Part shown: in pieces, positions 11,405-23,785 of the stretch
Layout of the letters: each line of letters opens with the position of its first letter
Numbering within the stretch: the first letter of the stretch is position 1
Translations under genes and position numbers: made by a program
The notes under the pieces: model-generated
The model's input: only the letters and a program-made list of their open reading frames with translations
Told to the model about the DNA's origin: nothing
The model's database searches: none
DNA from: Merluccius polli
Taxonomy: Eukaryota > Chordata > Actinopteri > Gadiformes > Merlucciidae
Direction: 5' to 3'
Length of the DNA: 64,000 nucleotides
NCBI GenBank assembly: GCA_030340625.1
Contig: JAOPHQ010004844.1
Location: 62,001 to 126,000, forward strand

Positions 11405-12760
11405 CATAAAACAGGATTTGGGGGGCCTGCGTGTCTTGGGTCTTCCCCGGGGTCTCCTACCAGTGGGACGTGCCCTGAACACCTCACCAGGGAGGCGTCC
11501 AGGAGGCATCCTAACTAGATGCCCGAGCCACCTCATCTGGCTTCTCTCAACGCGGAGGAGTATCGGGTCTACTCCGAGCTCCTCCCAGATGACCAAGCTT
11601 CTCACCCTATCTCTAAGGGAGAGCCCCGCCACCCTGCGGAGGAAGCTCATTTCGGCCGCTTGCACCCGCGATCTTGTTCTTTGGGTCACTACCCAAAGCT
11701 CATGACCATAGGTGAGGGCAGGAACGAAGATCGACTGGTAAATCGAGAGCTTTGCCTTTCGGCTCAGCTCCCTCTTCACCACGACGGATCCGCGCAGAGT
11801 CCGCATTACTGCAGACGCCGCACCGATCCGCCTGTCGATCTCCCACTCCAGCCTCCCCTCACTCGTGAACAAGACCCCGAGGTACTTGAACTCCTCCACT
11901 TGGGGCAGGATCTCATCCCCGACCCGGAGAGTGCACTCCACCCTTTTCCGGTTGAGGACCATGGACTCGGATTTGGAGGTGCTGATTCTCATCCCGGCCG
12001 CTTTACACTCGGCTGCGAACCGGTCCAGCGAGAGTTGGAGGTCACAGTCTGATGAAGCCAACAGAACCACAACATCCACAAAAAGCAGTGACCCAATCCT
12101 GAGGTGAACAAACCGGACCCCTCAACGCCCTGGCTGCGCCTAGAAATCCTGTCCATAAAAATTATGAACAGGATCGGTGACAAAGGGCAGCCCTGGCGGA
12201 GTCCAACCCTCACTGGAAACAAGTCCGACTTATTACCGGCAATGCGGACCAAGCTCTGACACTGGTCATACAGGGAACGGACATCAGGGGGTCCGATACC
12301 CCGTACTCCCGGAGAACCCCCCACAGGACTCCCCGAGGGACACGGTCGAATGCCTTCTCCAAGTCCACAAAACACATGTGGACTGATTGGGCAAACTCCC
12401 ATGCACCCTCAAGGATCCTGCAGAGGGTGTAGAGCTGGTCCACTGTTCCACGACCTGGACGAAAACCACATTGCTCCTCCTGAATCCGAGGTTCGACTAT
12501 CTGACGGACCCTCCTTTCCAGCACCCCCGAATAGATCTTACCAGGAAGGCTGAGGAGTGTGATCCCCCTATAGTTGGAACACACCCTCCGTCCCCCTTCT
12601 TAAAAAGAGGGACCACCACCCCAGTCTGCCAATCCAGAGGCACTGCCCCCGATGCCCACGTGATGCTGCAGAGTCGCGTAAACCGTGACAGCCCCACAAC
12701 ATCCAGGGCCTTAAGGAACTCCAGGCGGACTTCATCCACCCCCGGGGCCCTTGCAATTAA
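11405..12760 (-). pseudogene. dead non-LTR retrotransposon reverse transcriptase (RTE/Rex-like fish LINE)
   Basis: Read on the minus strand from 12760 to 11405, the frames show in order: a palm start with a SNYRGITLLS motif; the CGFRPGRGTVDQ block; FVDLEKAFDRVPRG (first catalytic aspartates); GLRQGCPLSPILF; a C-terminal half with FKYLGVLFTSEG, ELSRKAKLSIYQS and LRRVAGLSLRDRVRS; and a proline/arginine-rich end. The active-site box that should read FADD reads FVDV, so a catalytic aspartate is lost. Several frameshifts split the frame (near 12050, 12220 and 12500). The endonuclease domain and 3' tail are missing, so this is a truncated inactive copy. Recognition of the clade (RTE/Rex3 versus a neighbour) is from memory. 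Confidence 0.85.
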
Positions 12761-14675
12761 CTGATAAAAACATTTTTACTACACATATATTTCAGGGACT
12801 CTCAACTCAACTCATCCCAACACGAGTTGAACCAGACAGGCCCCATACAGGCTGCCAGCTCATGATGTCACCCTTCCAATCCAATGATATGTAAGGTGGG
12901 AAAACCTTACTTTACTGAACAAGATGGTGGTGGGGGAGCTCTCAGCTGTATCTGCACAAGTCCAGGGGTTCTCTGCACTTCACAAACACAAATGACATGA
13001 CACACAGAACAGTGTGCAGTGAGAGTGAGAGTGAGAGAGAGAGAGAGAGAGATATGTGGGTCAGGTTACCGCTAGGTCACCATTTGTCTGGAAGGAAGAG
13101 TAAGGCCGTTCAACAGGAAATGCACCGTCTGTCACTTGTCTGTTGTCATACTTGAGCATACAATGAGCTGAGTCAGTAAAGATGTGCCTGTGTTGGTTAA
13201 AATCAGCACTATAGACATGTATACAGAATCTGACCGATGTGACTCACTGTTTAGCAAAACACACTGTTTGTAAATGAGTCCAACTAGTCAAATATCAATA
13301 GTGGAAAACTGTTATAGTCAGAGTATAATAGTATAATAAAATAGTAGTATAGAGGGTAAAGTAGAGAGTATAATAAAGTTATACTCTGCAGTTTCACACC
13401 AGTATGGACATTCAGTTTGTCCTTTCACACAGGTATTAAAAGCTTTATATCATCATAAACTAGTCGTAGTCTCTTGTCACAATCGAGACCAAAATAATCC
13501 TGCGATAGACAATTTTCCCCCATTTCCCAGAACTCGCAGATGTCCGAAGCAATAATATTTATTGTTATCAACGCATTCACGACTTGTAATCGACCATCAA
13601 CCATCGAGACACGAGAATCCTCCTGCGGACTCTGCAGAGAACTCAATCCGGCTAGCTCATCGCTGCGCGTTTTGAAGCGTGCGCGCGAGCGTAAGCGCAC
13701 ACGCGACGTGTGCACTCTCGCACAGACTCCGTGCCTCCAAGTGACATGTTAGTCGCGATGCAGTCGATAGGCGTCCATTAAGCAGGGGTAGGCTGTCAAA
13801 GCAACCGGTGACCTCCCCTCGTCCCCTTGGAGCCCGCTGGCCTGTGATGTCCACATCAATATGAATTTTGTCAGTGCCTTCAGAAAAAAAAAAAAAACAT
13901 CAGCCACAAAAATTCGAAATGTCCATTAGTCTCAAGTATCTGTTTCGCTCAACTTGTAGTATTGATTGTTTTTGTGTGTGTGTGTGTGTTTGTGTGTCTT
14001 GCGTACAAAGCATGTACAAGGATCTTGGGAGGGGGGGGGGAACAAAACCACGGTCTGAGGTCCATTCGTGGGATGGATTTCTGTCACCATTGGAGGGGGG
14101 GGGGGGGGGGTTTCCTGACAATTTCACTTCTTGAACGATTTGGCCCCCCCTCCTCCTAATGTCCATGGCACGCTTTATCATTGCTCTAGCTCCCCCCACC
14201 ACCACACACACCCCTACGGCCATGTAGTCAAGTTGCCTTTAACAGATGTGTCCAGTAATATGATGACGGATGAAACAGGCGATGATGGGTGTTTTTTGGA
14301 AGCTGGCGAGACGAGCAGGTCAGCCCCCAAGGTCAGGCCATTTCATCTCCGAGGCCATCATGAAGTGACCCCTTGTCACAGCAAATATGTTGCACAATAT
14401 GGTAGCCTTGTCCCCCCCAACGGAGATGGGGGGGACAAGTCTGGTTGTTTTGCATGCGCGCCATTACACAGCGTTCTCATTGAGATCTGTGGTGGCTCTT
14501 TAAAAAAGACATGTTTTAATTACATGGATAGCACTTAATGAAATGAATAGGCCTTTGCTTCAAAATAGTAAGTGATATATGTTGTGTCCAGTTAGCGGTG
14601 TTAGCGCTAATTTGTTTGGGCAGGATTGAAGGGGAAAATATGATGATAATAAAACATCACACTATGACGATAAGT
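12761..14675. other. gene-free stretch with simple repeats
   Basis: Holds a GA run at 13021-13052, agtataat repeats around 13315-13385, a CpG-rich purine-pyrimidine segment near 13675-13720, a TG run near 13970-13998 and G runs near 14030 and 14094. No domain-bearing exon seen. Confidence 0.4.
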
Positions 14676-14756
14676 AGGGGAGGATCTACCGGGGTGGCAT
14701 GGGTGGCAAGTGCCACCCTAAAAAAAAGCCTTGCCACCCCAGGTGCCACCCCAGCT

Positions 14757-14787
<31 letters not shown>

Positions 14788-14933
14788 GTCGGTCGTAGGT
14801 CCGGGGTGGGTTACGATCGCGCACCCCCCCCCGCCCCCACTGCTGACCCCTGCTGTATGCCACAGGGTGCCACCCCTCAAAATCTCCTGGCATCCTCTTG
14901 CCACCCCATGAATATTTTTCTAGATCCGCCCCT
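14676..14933. mobile_element. 258-bp TIR element with 10-bp target duplication
   Basis: The left end aggggaggatcta is inverted at the right end as tagatccgcccct (one mismatch in 13). The element is flanked by identical gacgataagt at 14666-14675 and 14934-14943. The body repeats the word tgccacccc several times and contains a 27-base C run (14761-14787). A 9-10-bp duplication is typical of Mutator-like elements, but no transposase is present, so the assignment is tentative. Confidence 0.85.
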
Positions 14934-14943
14934 GACGATAAGT

Positions 14944-17100
14944 CATCCCTGAGGACGTCCAGTTCGGGAATAGAAGTCAGCTGCTCTTTGTGAGATCTCC
15001 ATCTGTACGGGGGAAGAGTGTAGCGTCAACTGGTGGAGCCTGGTGGTTTTTGCGGGATTTTCCCTGAGTTTTCTCTTGGAACATCGACCTCTTGATTCCC
15101 CGGGGCGAAGAAGATGGATGACCTTTTGGCTTTATTTATGTCGTCGCCACCACTCTCTTGTGCCAGGGCCTTTTCATCAGATAGGGGTCGTCGTTATAAT
15201 CCCTGAGCCCCTATTCAATTTGCCGATGCACTCTTGTCACTCCAGGGCACTAGGATGGACTAAATCATTGGATCAATAGGCCCCCTGAAAGCCGGCAGCA
15301 GGACTCGTGGTCCCCCATGGTTGGTGTCGGGTAGCCGGGTCATAATGAATGGGGTGTTGTTTATGTTGTAGAGTGCCGTGTCATGGAGTCCTTTGAACAA
15401 ACCACCTCCTTAGCCTCAACCTGGACTCCTGACTCGGGGAGGAAAGCCATACGTGCAGAGGAAAGGAAAACCAAGGAATTATTTAGTATTTAGTGCATTT
15501 TAAAAAATAACAATTGTGTAAAAAAAAATGTAAAAAGAAAATGTTTTCAATAAAATAATTTTTGTGCAAAATTACAGTCCAGGTGTTTACCTCAGGAAAA
15601 TAACTCAAAAACAAAGAGTTTTTAATTACAAACATTTTCATCCTCAATCTATCAAGAAAACATAAAATGGCAGTTACTTACTCCCATAATATGATGTAGG
15701 CTATTTAAAAGCAAAAAGTATTTGTAATTGAAAAATGGGAGTGATTCCAAACATGTAGGAGAGATTTTGTAAAAGTGGCAAAACATGCTAGCCAGTGTGA
15801 GCTATGTGGTAGCCCATTGCAGGCTTTGTATAAGTTGGATTGGAAACATGAAATCATTGGTTGAAATGTGAAGTGGACCTTGATAAACAAGATTGTATTT
15901 GCTTGAATCTGTGAATAATATGAATGTGATTTTAACGTCATTGTGTTCTGCCCTGCATCCCCTGTTTCATACCAGACATCGTGTAGGGCTACATCATTAG
16001 GGCGACAATCCCGCACAATTAGCAGTGGTGGCGCGGCCAAAACCGACTTAACCCATGGCCACCTCATAATGTAATCGGCGGTGATTATGAATCCAAGACT
16101 AGCCTGCACAGCAAGAGCTTGCGGCACAGTTTGTTCTGTGTGAAGCGTATGGGTGTGAACATGAGATGAATTGCTCATTATCAGGGCTATTAAGCATCCA
16201 TTCAAACATTCAGATCTGGTTACCAGCAAGGCCAAGGAGAGATGATTGACGTTCACATCACCCCTTCTGGTCGCCATTTTGTTCTCGGAGAAGAGATTTG
16301 ATGTGACAAGACAACGTGTTAAATGCTTGGCTATGACAGGATTATAATACAAAGAAATATATAGAAATGGGCATATAGCACACACACGCACATATAGGCA
16401 CACAGACATACACACCTAATAGTCATACACACATATACAATGCATGTTAGTGGTAGGCAGCCTCACCACCCCCTTAGCGGAACATTTTGGATGTAATCTA
16501 GTGTGACTTATTCTACCTTTTAAACTCCACTCCATTGCACCACAAGGATTGGCATGTGAGACATGCATGAGAATATCTCACGCCACATATCCTTCATAAA
16601 CTACCTTGTCACTTGCAATTTGGGATCAACGGTTTCAAAACGACACCTAGACGAGAACTACTGGTAACATTTTCGGGGGGGGGGGATTCATAGCAATGTA
16701 GCAGCGCCTTTTTGGTTCTAGTTCTGGGGAAGCGACGCCGACGGCGTTGGATGGTGTTGAAATGTACGTCAGCTCATGATAACTCAACCCAAACAGAAAG
16801 TCCTTGTTTCACTTTCTCTTTGTGTAGTCACTGTTGGCAGGAAGTCAATCGTATGTTTTTGGAATCGAAGCGCAAGTCACCGATAGGGCTAAATGAGTGC
16901 ATGTGAAGGCCATATCTTTTGCTTCCTCTTGTTTGATAGTGGTGAGGGTTTCAATGGATTTTTTTGCATTCTGACAGCCAGGCCTGGATGGGGGAAACAA
17001 GCCCCCCCAGACCCCACCAGATCCAGGGCCTTGGCACAGACTCTGGGCAGCCAGTGGGGTCATTTGAACCTTGTGGTTGGAGTGCAGAGTGCTGAGAGAG

Positions 17101-17103
<3 letters not shown>
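14944..17103. other. gene-free stretch
   Basis: No coding exon recognised. The longest open frame (15705-16415, minus) has no domain and runs through CA repeats. A block at about 15950-16200 is complex, non-repetitive sequence that could be regulatory. Confidence 0.4.

Positions 17104-17152
<49 letters not shown>
17104..17152. repeat. (GA)n microsatellite
   Basis: Uninterrupted GA run, followed by a C/CA-rich stretch to 17294. Confidence 0.95.
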
Positions 17153-17157
<5 letters not shown>

Positions 17158-17329
17158 ACGCTGCGCTCACAAGTGTCCCATCCGACATTGGCAGGAAGAG
17201 CCAGGAAGTCTGGCGACAGTAAAACCTAGCCACCGGCCACGCCCCCTCCCCCCACCGCCACCCCCACCCCGTCCCACACACACACACACACACTATACCA
17301 TAATAATCCCATGATGAGTCTGAGTACTA

Positions 17330-17332
<3 letters not shown>

Positions 17333-17378
<46 letters not shown>
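17333..17378. repeat. (TA)n microsatellite
   Basis: Uninterrupted TA run ending in catacatacat. Confidence 0.95.
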
Positions 17379-17381
<3 letters not shown>

Positions 17382-18345
17382 CATACATTAAGAGTACTCT
17401 TATATTCTACTTCCACAGTGATAATATTTTGTACTGAGAAGTAGATGTACATTAAGGCAACACATTACTCTAGAATAAATACTCTATGGTCAATGTACTT
17501 CATAGTTGCCATTTGGTGGACTATCGTGTACAATTCTTAGCATTGTGTCTACTACATGATAGAAATGTAGTTTCATTTGGTGTAAATAATACATATTCCG
17601 CCTTGAATTTATCTCTATTGGTTAAATTAAAAGTTTTTTTTTAATTTTCCAGTTTCATTGGACATTATTTTTGACTTATTGTTGCCACACTAAAGATGAA
17701 AAGTCAACCCATATTTTTGTATCGCATTGCCAGTGAAATATCCTAATGAATCCAATAATCTGTGCACAGATGTGCAGTTAAATGTGATAATTGCTTTTCT
17801 GTTTAGAATATTAAACTTAACTTTAAAAGAATGTTGTTTGATGTTGTTTATGTATTGTTTGTCATACGATTATCCTGAAGCTCATGGACAGACATTATGA
17901 TCTTGCATCAGTGATTATAGAAGTGACTAAATAGATATGCCTCATTGCATACTGAAATCATTAATTGTCATATTAAATGATAATAAATGGGATGTAGATG
18001 GGTTGTATTTGGCTTGTCTCAATCTTTTTCTTAAAAGTTTGCTGTGGTTTTTATGATATTTAAAATCGATGGGACTGTAATTAAAAGCTGTTTTTTTAAA
18101 TGTGTTCTAAACTTCTTTCTTGTCTAGTTAGAGCATGATAATGATTATGATGATCATGATAATAATAACAACAATAAGAAATATAATATAAATATAATTG
18201 ATTAAGATAATGTAACACAAAAAATGCCTATTGTTAGCCTATATTATGTTGAATAACAGTGATTTATTATTACCACTTAAAGATAACAGCAAAAGCTACA
18301 AAATAAACTAATGAATAATGTATAATAATTTCCGTGATCAACGTC
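17379..18345. other. gene-free AT-rich stretch
   Basis: No feature recognised. AT-rich, few CpGs, which makes the CpG-rich patch that follows stand out. Confidence 0.4.
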
Positions 18346-18720
18346 CACTCACTCCAGGATGATGACGACAGCGCGGCAGACATGAGGAATTCCAGCAGAG
18401 CGCTGATTTGCGCGCAGCGTCGGTTGAGTGAGCAGGTCGAGAGGCGAGCGCTCTGATTGGCTGTGACAGCAGCGAGGCTCCGCACTGAGAGGGGAAGTGA
18501 CCCGGAAACGGTGTGCAAGTGCAGCCTCGCGGACCCTTTAGCGAACAGAACCCAATCTCAGCGAAGCGCCGACGCAGGGCTATGCGGCTCAATGTGGAGG
18601 TTTTTAATTTGTTGTTTTTGTCGTTGCCGTTGTGTTGTCTTTAACGGATGGACGCGTTGCTGAACTTCTCACATGTAGGCGGCGCACGCGCACACACCTG
18701 CACGCGCGCGCACACACACA
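18346..18720. promoter_or_regulatory. CpG-rich patch, promoter-like, no known gene attached
   Basis: Unlike the AT-rich DNA on both sides, this stretch is GC-rich and dense in CpG (gcgcgcagcg, gaggcgagcg, ctcgcgga, gcgaagcgccgacg). It contains an inverted CCAAT box (attgg at 18456-18460). It lies about 1.8 kb beyond the hmx4 stop codon and ends in a CA/CG repeat near 18690-18735. It could be the promoter of an unannotated transcript or a CpG-rich enhancer of the hmx locus. The frames inside show no domain. Confidence 0.4.
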
Positions 18721-19050
18721 CGCGCACACACACACTTCGGGAATTTATTCATCATCTTCTAGCGGAATAGACTACAATATTTCTAAGAGAGATTAGTTGG
18801 TTGGTATGTCTGCCTGTTTAGTTTGTTAGTGAGTTGGTGGAAATTGAAAAGCGTTATTAATAAGCATTATTATAAATTACGTTCCAATTAAATATCAATA
18901 AATAATAGGCCTCCATATAACAAACAGCAAGTAAATGGGAAATTGTCAAATATCAGTTAATTGAACTTTATTTACTTATAAGATGATTTTACATTGAATT
19001 TATAGTCTTGCCTCAGCAAGGCCATATATCTCAAAACGATGCCTAATCTG

Positions 19051-19052
<2 letters not shown>

Positions 19053-19134
<82 letters not shown>
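19053..19134. repeat. (AC)n microsatellite, 82 bp
   Basis: Perfect uninterrupted AC run. Confidence 0.97.
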
Positions 19135-19136
<2 letters not shown>

Positions 19137-19856
19137 TGCTTTCTGATTCAATTGAAATTACAAAACCCCACCCAAGGGCAGCTAACCTTATGAAGTAGGC
19201 ATATCCGTTTTTTTCAGGTAGGCCAGGCCTAGACCTATATTTTCAAAGAGTTTACAACTTAACTAAAATGTAAACTTTCAAAGTTATCATTCCATCCTAG
19301 CATTGGAAAATGCTAATATTGATGCTAATTTTCTGTATTTTTTAGTTATAGACCTATATGACTATAGACCCTAGACTAATATTAAGCATTATCAAATATT
19401 AACAAGAATGTGATGGAACAATGTGTGAATGTCTAAAGCATATCTCTTTTGATTAGTTGCGAATTATTCTTTTGAATGCAAACAATAAAATAACACCACC
19501 TTTTCATAAGAAGTAGGAAAGATTTAGACCTGCTCAGAAACTTTTCGTGGAATTATTCGTCAATTATTAGATCATTTGTGGGACAACTTCATCAATATCA
19601 AGTGGCCATGGGTTTAGTTTAACTTTAGGCGTACCTACAAAAAACTTAAGACTAAAAGGACCTTGACGACAAAATATGCTATTAATTTATTATTAGACTT
19701 CTTTTATTTTTACTTTAACCAAAATAAATAAATAAAACATTGAAATGTCACTTTTATACAATGCTATTTTTAGACTTTGTATTCTGACTGTTATTTAATC
19801 ATTCTATTTTTTGTAGCAGCAAATTCTCTTCAATTGAAACTTGCATGTGTACTGCT

Positions 19857-19871
19857 TTTATTGCATTTATT
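19857..19871 (-). terminator. candidate hmx4 polyadenylation signals
   Basis: Two AATAAA hexamers on the minus strand (tttatt at 19857-19862 and 19866-19871 on the plus strand), about 615 bp after the hmx4 stop codon. They fit a 3' UTR of ordinary length, but AATAAA is common in AT-rich DNA. Confidence 0.35.
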
Positions 19872-20234
19872 CGTTCTTTTTTTTTTTTTTTTTTTACAAT
19901 AAAACTGCAATTGAACAGCTTTAGAATCTGTCGTATGAAATGTCAAGTAAAAAAAACAATATAACGGGTTTTGTATATAAGGCCGTATGACTATCAAAGG
20001 ATGATACAGACAAGAAAAGTTTAACATTGCAGATTAATCTACGCAGAATAAAAACTATAAAAGAATCAATTCAACAAGGTAATAAAGTTGATACAATCCT
20101 TTGACATAATGAAGATACATTCATTTAAATGGCATTACTGCACAAAGTAAACGATTGATTGAATTTCAGATAGGCCTTCTTTGATGCATGCATATATGTG
20201 TCATGGTAAATTGAATATGATGTCGTAATCATGG

Positions 20235-20283
<49 letters not shown>

Positions 20284-20299
20284 GTAATAATAATAATAA
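20235..20299. repeat. (TAA)n microsatellite
   Basis: About 20 TAA units with one interruption near 20283. Confidence 0.95.
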
Positions 20300-20484
20300 C
20301 TTTGGTAGGGAAAGTGGCACATGCATATCTTGAAATGTTTGATAATTGATAGAAAGGTGTATGAGCCTCTATATAAAATGTAGGCCTCACACTTCTCCAA
20401 AATGTGAAGTGCGAAATGTCAAGTGGGTCAAGTCCGGGTTGCCACTGTCCGCCTCAGTCCTTCAGAACATCCATACGCGACGAG

Positions 20485-21492
20485 TCATCCGTTTGTCTCA
20501 AATAGGCTAAAATACTTACCCGCATTGGAAAAGTAAATGTAAGGCGCAGTGTTCGTTGTTGTTGGATACATCATTGGGAAATGCATGGGCACCAAACATC
20601 CGCCCAGTAAGTTGCTATCTTTATAAAAAGTCGGTAATTGCACATTTGTTGCAGCGTCCGAATGGCGGTCCACTGACACCGGTCCTTCTAAGTCTGTAGA
20701 TATCTGTCTCTTCAGCTTATTTCGACGGTTTTGGAACCAAATCTTCACTTGCGTTTCGGTCAACTGCAGAGAATTGGCGAGACACGCGCGCTCGGCGCTG
20801 CTGAGGTACCTCTTCATGTTAAAGGTGGCTTCCAGTTGAAATACCTGTCTTTTGGAGAAGATGGTGCGCGTTTTCTTCTTCACCGCCGCTTTTGTGTCCG
20901 TGCTGGTCTCTTTGTGTTGCTCCGACGAGCCGTCGTCCGAGGAGCTGTGTGCGCTTTCGGACCGAGAGCAGCTGTCCAGCCCCGCCGCGCCGTCCCTGCA
21001 GACGTCGAGCGCAGCGGACGCGTCACGATGCAAGCGAGTTGTCTGCACTGTGAAATGAAACAGCATAACTTATTTTTTTGCAGGAACAGTACAATCAACA
21101 GTTACAGGTGTTGCTAAAATCTTGATCGCATTCTGCGTAAAAGCGGAAACAAAATGTGACGCACACAAATGTTGATTGATCAGAAATCCGGGTAGTTATT
21201 ACTGCTTTGCCTCAATCACAATCAGATAAAGAGGTGGTCTATGCAGGCGGACAGGTGACTCACCTTGATCGTAAGACAAGCTGTCCGATTGGTGGCGCCT
21301 CCGAATGGCGTACAGATCCACCTCCGCGTACCGGACTGGGAAATCGCTTTTACAGACGCTCTCCCTATCCGTCTCTTCTTTCGAATCGGGCGCCTCAAAC
21401 TTGCTGTTGTTGTTGTTTTGTTTGAGGTTTAAAATATTGTCAATAGTGAAGGCAAACGAAGCAGTCCGACATGGCAGGTCCTCCTTGTTCAT
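20485..21492 (-). CDS. hmx4: HMX-family homeodomain transcription factor, hmx4 (SOHo-like)
   Basis: Two coding exons. Exon 1 is 21492-21264 and starts at an ATG preceded by AAA; the donor reads CAAG/GTGAGT. Exon 2 is 21047-20485 with acceptor TTTCATTTCACAG. Both junctions are phase 1, giving 263 residues. An eh1-like Groucho-binding motif FTIDNIL lies at residues 15-21. The homeodomain spans about residues 133-192, with helix-3 core KIWFQNRRNK including Gln50 and Asn51. Position 56 is Leu (NKLKR), where HMX1-3 have Trp. The C-terminal tail contains HFPMMYP, recalling HMX2, but the partner gene is hmx1-like, and in fish hmx1 pairs with hmx4 while hmx2 pairs with hmx3; hence hmx4. HMX proteins are nuclear DNA-binding repressors acting in eye, ear and cranial ganglia. 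hmx2 is the alternative. Confidence 0.85.
21048..21263 (-). other. hmx4: hmx4 intron 1 (216 bp)
   Basis: Bounded by GTGAGT at 21263-21258 and a pyrimidine-rich tract plus CAG at 21050-21048 (minus strand). Phase 1, the same phase as the hmx1 intron, supporting common descent of the two genes. Confidence 0.85.
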
Positions 21493-21780
21493 TTTCCCTG
21501 GCACGTATGGTGATCCCGAGGCACGACCACTACTACTACATGCAGGACGACGGCTCCGTGCACTCCGACCACCATTGCTCCTGGATCACCACTAGAGCCA
21601 CGCGGAGCCTCGCCGCGCACCGTTATCCGGTCAGCCGGAAGACCGTACTTTAGCCGCTTTTTGATTGGTGAAGTGGGGTGTAGCTTGACGCCATAAAGCC
21701 CCCCCACACACACACACACTCCAGAGGGGGCGGGACGCACGTGCAAGCGGCTGCTATATTTTGGCGTGGATATTGTTTCT
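21493..21780 (-). promoter_or_regulatory. hmx4: hmx4 5' UTR and proximal promoter region
   Basis: Upstream of the hmx4 ATG on the minus strand. CpG-rich near the gene, with a CCAAT box (attgg at 21664-21668 on the plus strand) and an AT-rich AAAATATAG-like element at about 21755-21765. The hmx1 coding region ends about 0.67 kb further upstream, so hmx4 has a compact promoter. The exact start of transcription is unknown. Confidence 0.4.
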
Positions 21781-22341
21781 GTCTATTGCGGATTGGGGGT
21801 TGTTTTCTGCAATGCAACTGTAATTCACACCTAGTGTATAGTGTGAAGTGTGTACATTTTTGTTCGCCTCTCGACCCCTCAGCCTCTGTATTGAGCAGCC
21901 TCTGGCCTATCCAAGATCATATAGTAGCACGTTTTTGTTTTGCATTTATGCCTGTAATGTAATCTCATAAACTAGAAGATGAGCTTATTATATTTCATTC
22001 AAATGTAATACGGCCATGTTTGGAATACTGGCTAAAGCTAAACTATTTGACATGTCCAAAGACGAGTGTCTGCATATATTGCATTTCAAGAAAGTAAGGT
22101 AGAACACAGTGTATAGATAACACATTTTATTCACATATCGACAGGAGACAGTTTATCATAACACCATTTGAGTGTGTATAAAATTGCATATTAAACGTGT
22201 GAAGCTCAGTCTACAAGTAGCTATAGAAAAAAAAAACACTATAATTGATCATGTGTAGATAATATTATCAAGTGCAAATGTCCAAAGTCACTTTACAGCC
22301 TATTCCATGAGCAAAACGTTCGCAGTCTGTGTTGCTTGGCC

Positions 22342-22347
22342 TTTATT
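22342..22347 (-). terminator. candidate hmx1 polyadenylation signal
   Basis: AATAAA on the minus strand 103 bp after the hmx1 stop. A second AATAAA lies at 22126-22131. Either must be used before the hmx4 promoter if the genes are transcribed separately. Confidence 0.4.
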
Positions 22348-22449
22348 GGTTCTGATACCCTATATTTTAGGGATAAAGCTGTGGAGATCATTCTTCTCAA
22401 CACATTTTAAATAGATTATGTGATTATTGTCGTCTTAATGCTGGTAAAC

Positions 22450-23246
22450 TCACACCCGACCGGTCATTTGCGACGTCACAAAAGCCAGCGGGTGACCGAG
22501 GTGGTGGTGGCTCAAGGGGTAGTTCAGACCATCCGAGTATCCAACCAACGGTGACGACGACGCCATCATCTGTGGCAATGTCACCGGCACGTGGTTCTCG
22601 TGGTACAAAATCGGCACCCGGACTATCCTCTGGGCCGAGTAGGGCATGGCGCCCGGCGCATTGCCGCCCGCCTCCGCGTCGGCCGCGATCTGCCTCTTCC
22701 ACTTGTTCCGGCGGTTCTGGAACCAGATCTTCACCTGCGTCTCGCTGAGCTGCAGCGAGGCCGCCAGCACCGCGCGCTCCGAGCTGCTCAGGTAGCGCCT
22801 CAGGTCGAAGGTGGCCTCCAGCCGGAACACCTGGCTACGGCTGAACACTGTGCGCGTCTTCTTCTTGCGTTCCGCGGCCTTCGCGTTCCCGCCCCCCGCC
22901 GCCGCCGCCGCGTCGTCGTCGTCGTCGTCGTCATCGTCATCATAACCGTCTGCGACTTGACGGGTGAAACACGAGGAGTGGCCGTGGGCGTCGTCTGCGA
23001 ACGTCGCCGGACTCGCACCTCCTCCTCCTTTTCCTCCTCCTCCTCCGCTTATGTCCTCTTCGTCCTGGGACTGCTCCCGGTCGCTGTCTCCTCGACCCGA
23101 GTCGGTGATGGTCGGGGAGTCTGGGTCGCTGGTTGACCGAGGAGACTCCAAGTCCACCGAGTTCCTGGGCCGGTAACACCGTGGTGGACCTGCGTTCAAG
23201 TTCACGAGTTCATTTTACCAATGAAAACTGTACGCCACTATTAAAC

Positions 23247-23334
<88 letters not shown>

Positions 23335-23747
23335 TTTTTAAAAACAATTTTGCTCCCAATATTGGGGCCATTTGAATACCATTGGTTTTATCGGCACTTT
23401 ATACGCACATGGTCATAATTGACCATGACAGCCTAGACTGCAGTAGTCTACTACTACTACTACTACTGCTACTACTACTAGGCCTACTACTACTACCACT
23501 ACTACTACTACTACTACTACTAGGCTACTACTAGCCTATACTACTAATACTACTACTATTACCACTACTACTACCACTAATACTACTACTACTATTAGGC
23601 TACTACTATTTAAGCCAACTGTATAATCAATGTTCTAAATGCGCAAACAAAATATAAAGTGCCATTTATTCCTCATAACCATACAACAACAACAACAACA
23701 GAAAGAACAACAACAGCAAGAACAACAACAACAGCAAGAACAACAAC

Positions 23748-23785
<38 letters not shown>

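Larger units (their letters stand above)
18736..20484. other. gene-free stretch downstream of hmx4, including its probable 3' UTR
   Basis: Holds an (AC)41 run at 19053-19134, a T run at 19877-19895 and a (TAA)n run at 20235-20299. The part adjoining 20484 should include the hmx4 3' UTR. Confidence 0.5.

Noticed and set aside
11519..12052. 177-codon frame on the plus strand
   Set aside because: Antisense of the LINE reverse transcriptase.
15705..16415. 236-codon open frame, minus strand
   Set aside because: No start context, domain or compositional sign of a gene. It begins in CA repeats and has no splice partners; length can arise by chance.
22591..23136. 181-codon frame on the plus strand
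   Set aside because: Antisense shadow of hmx1 exon 2, GC-rich composition only.
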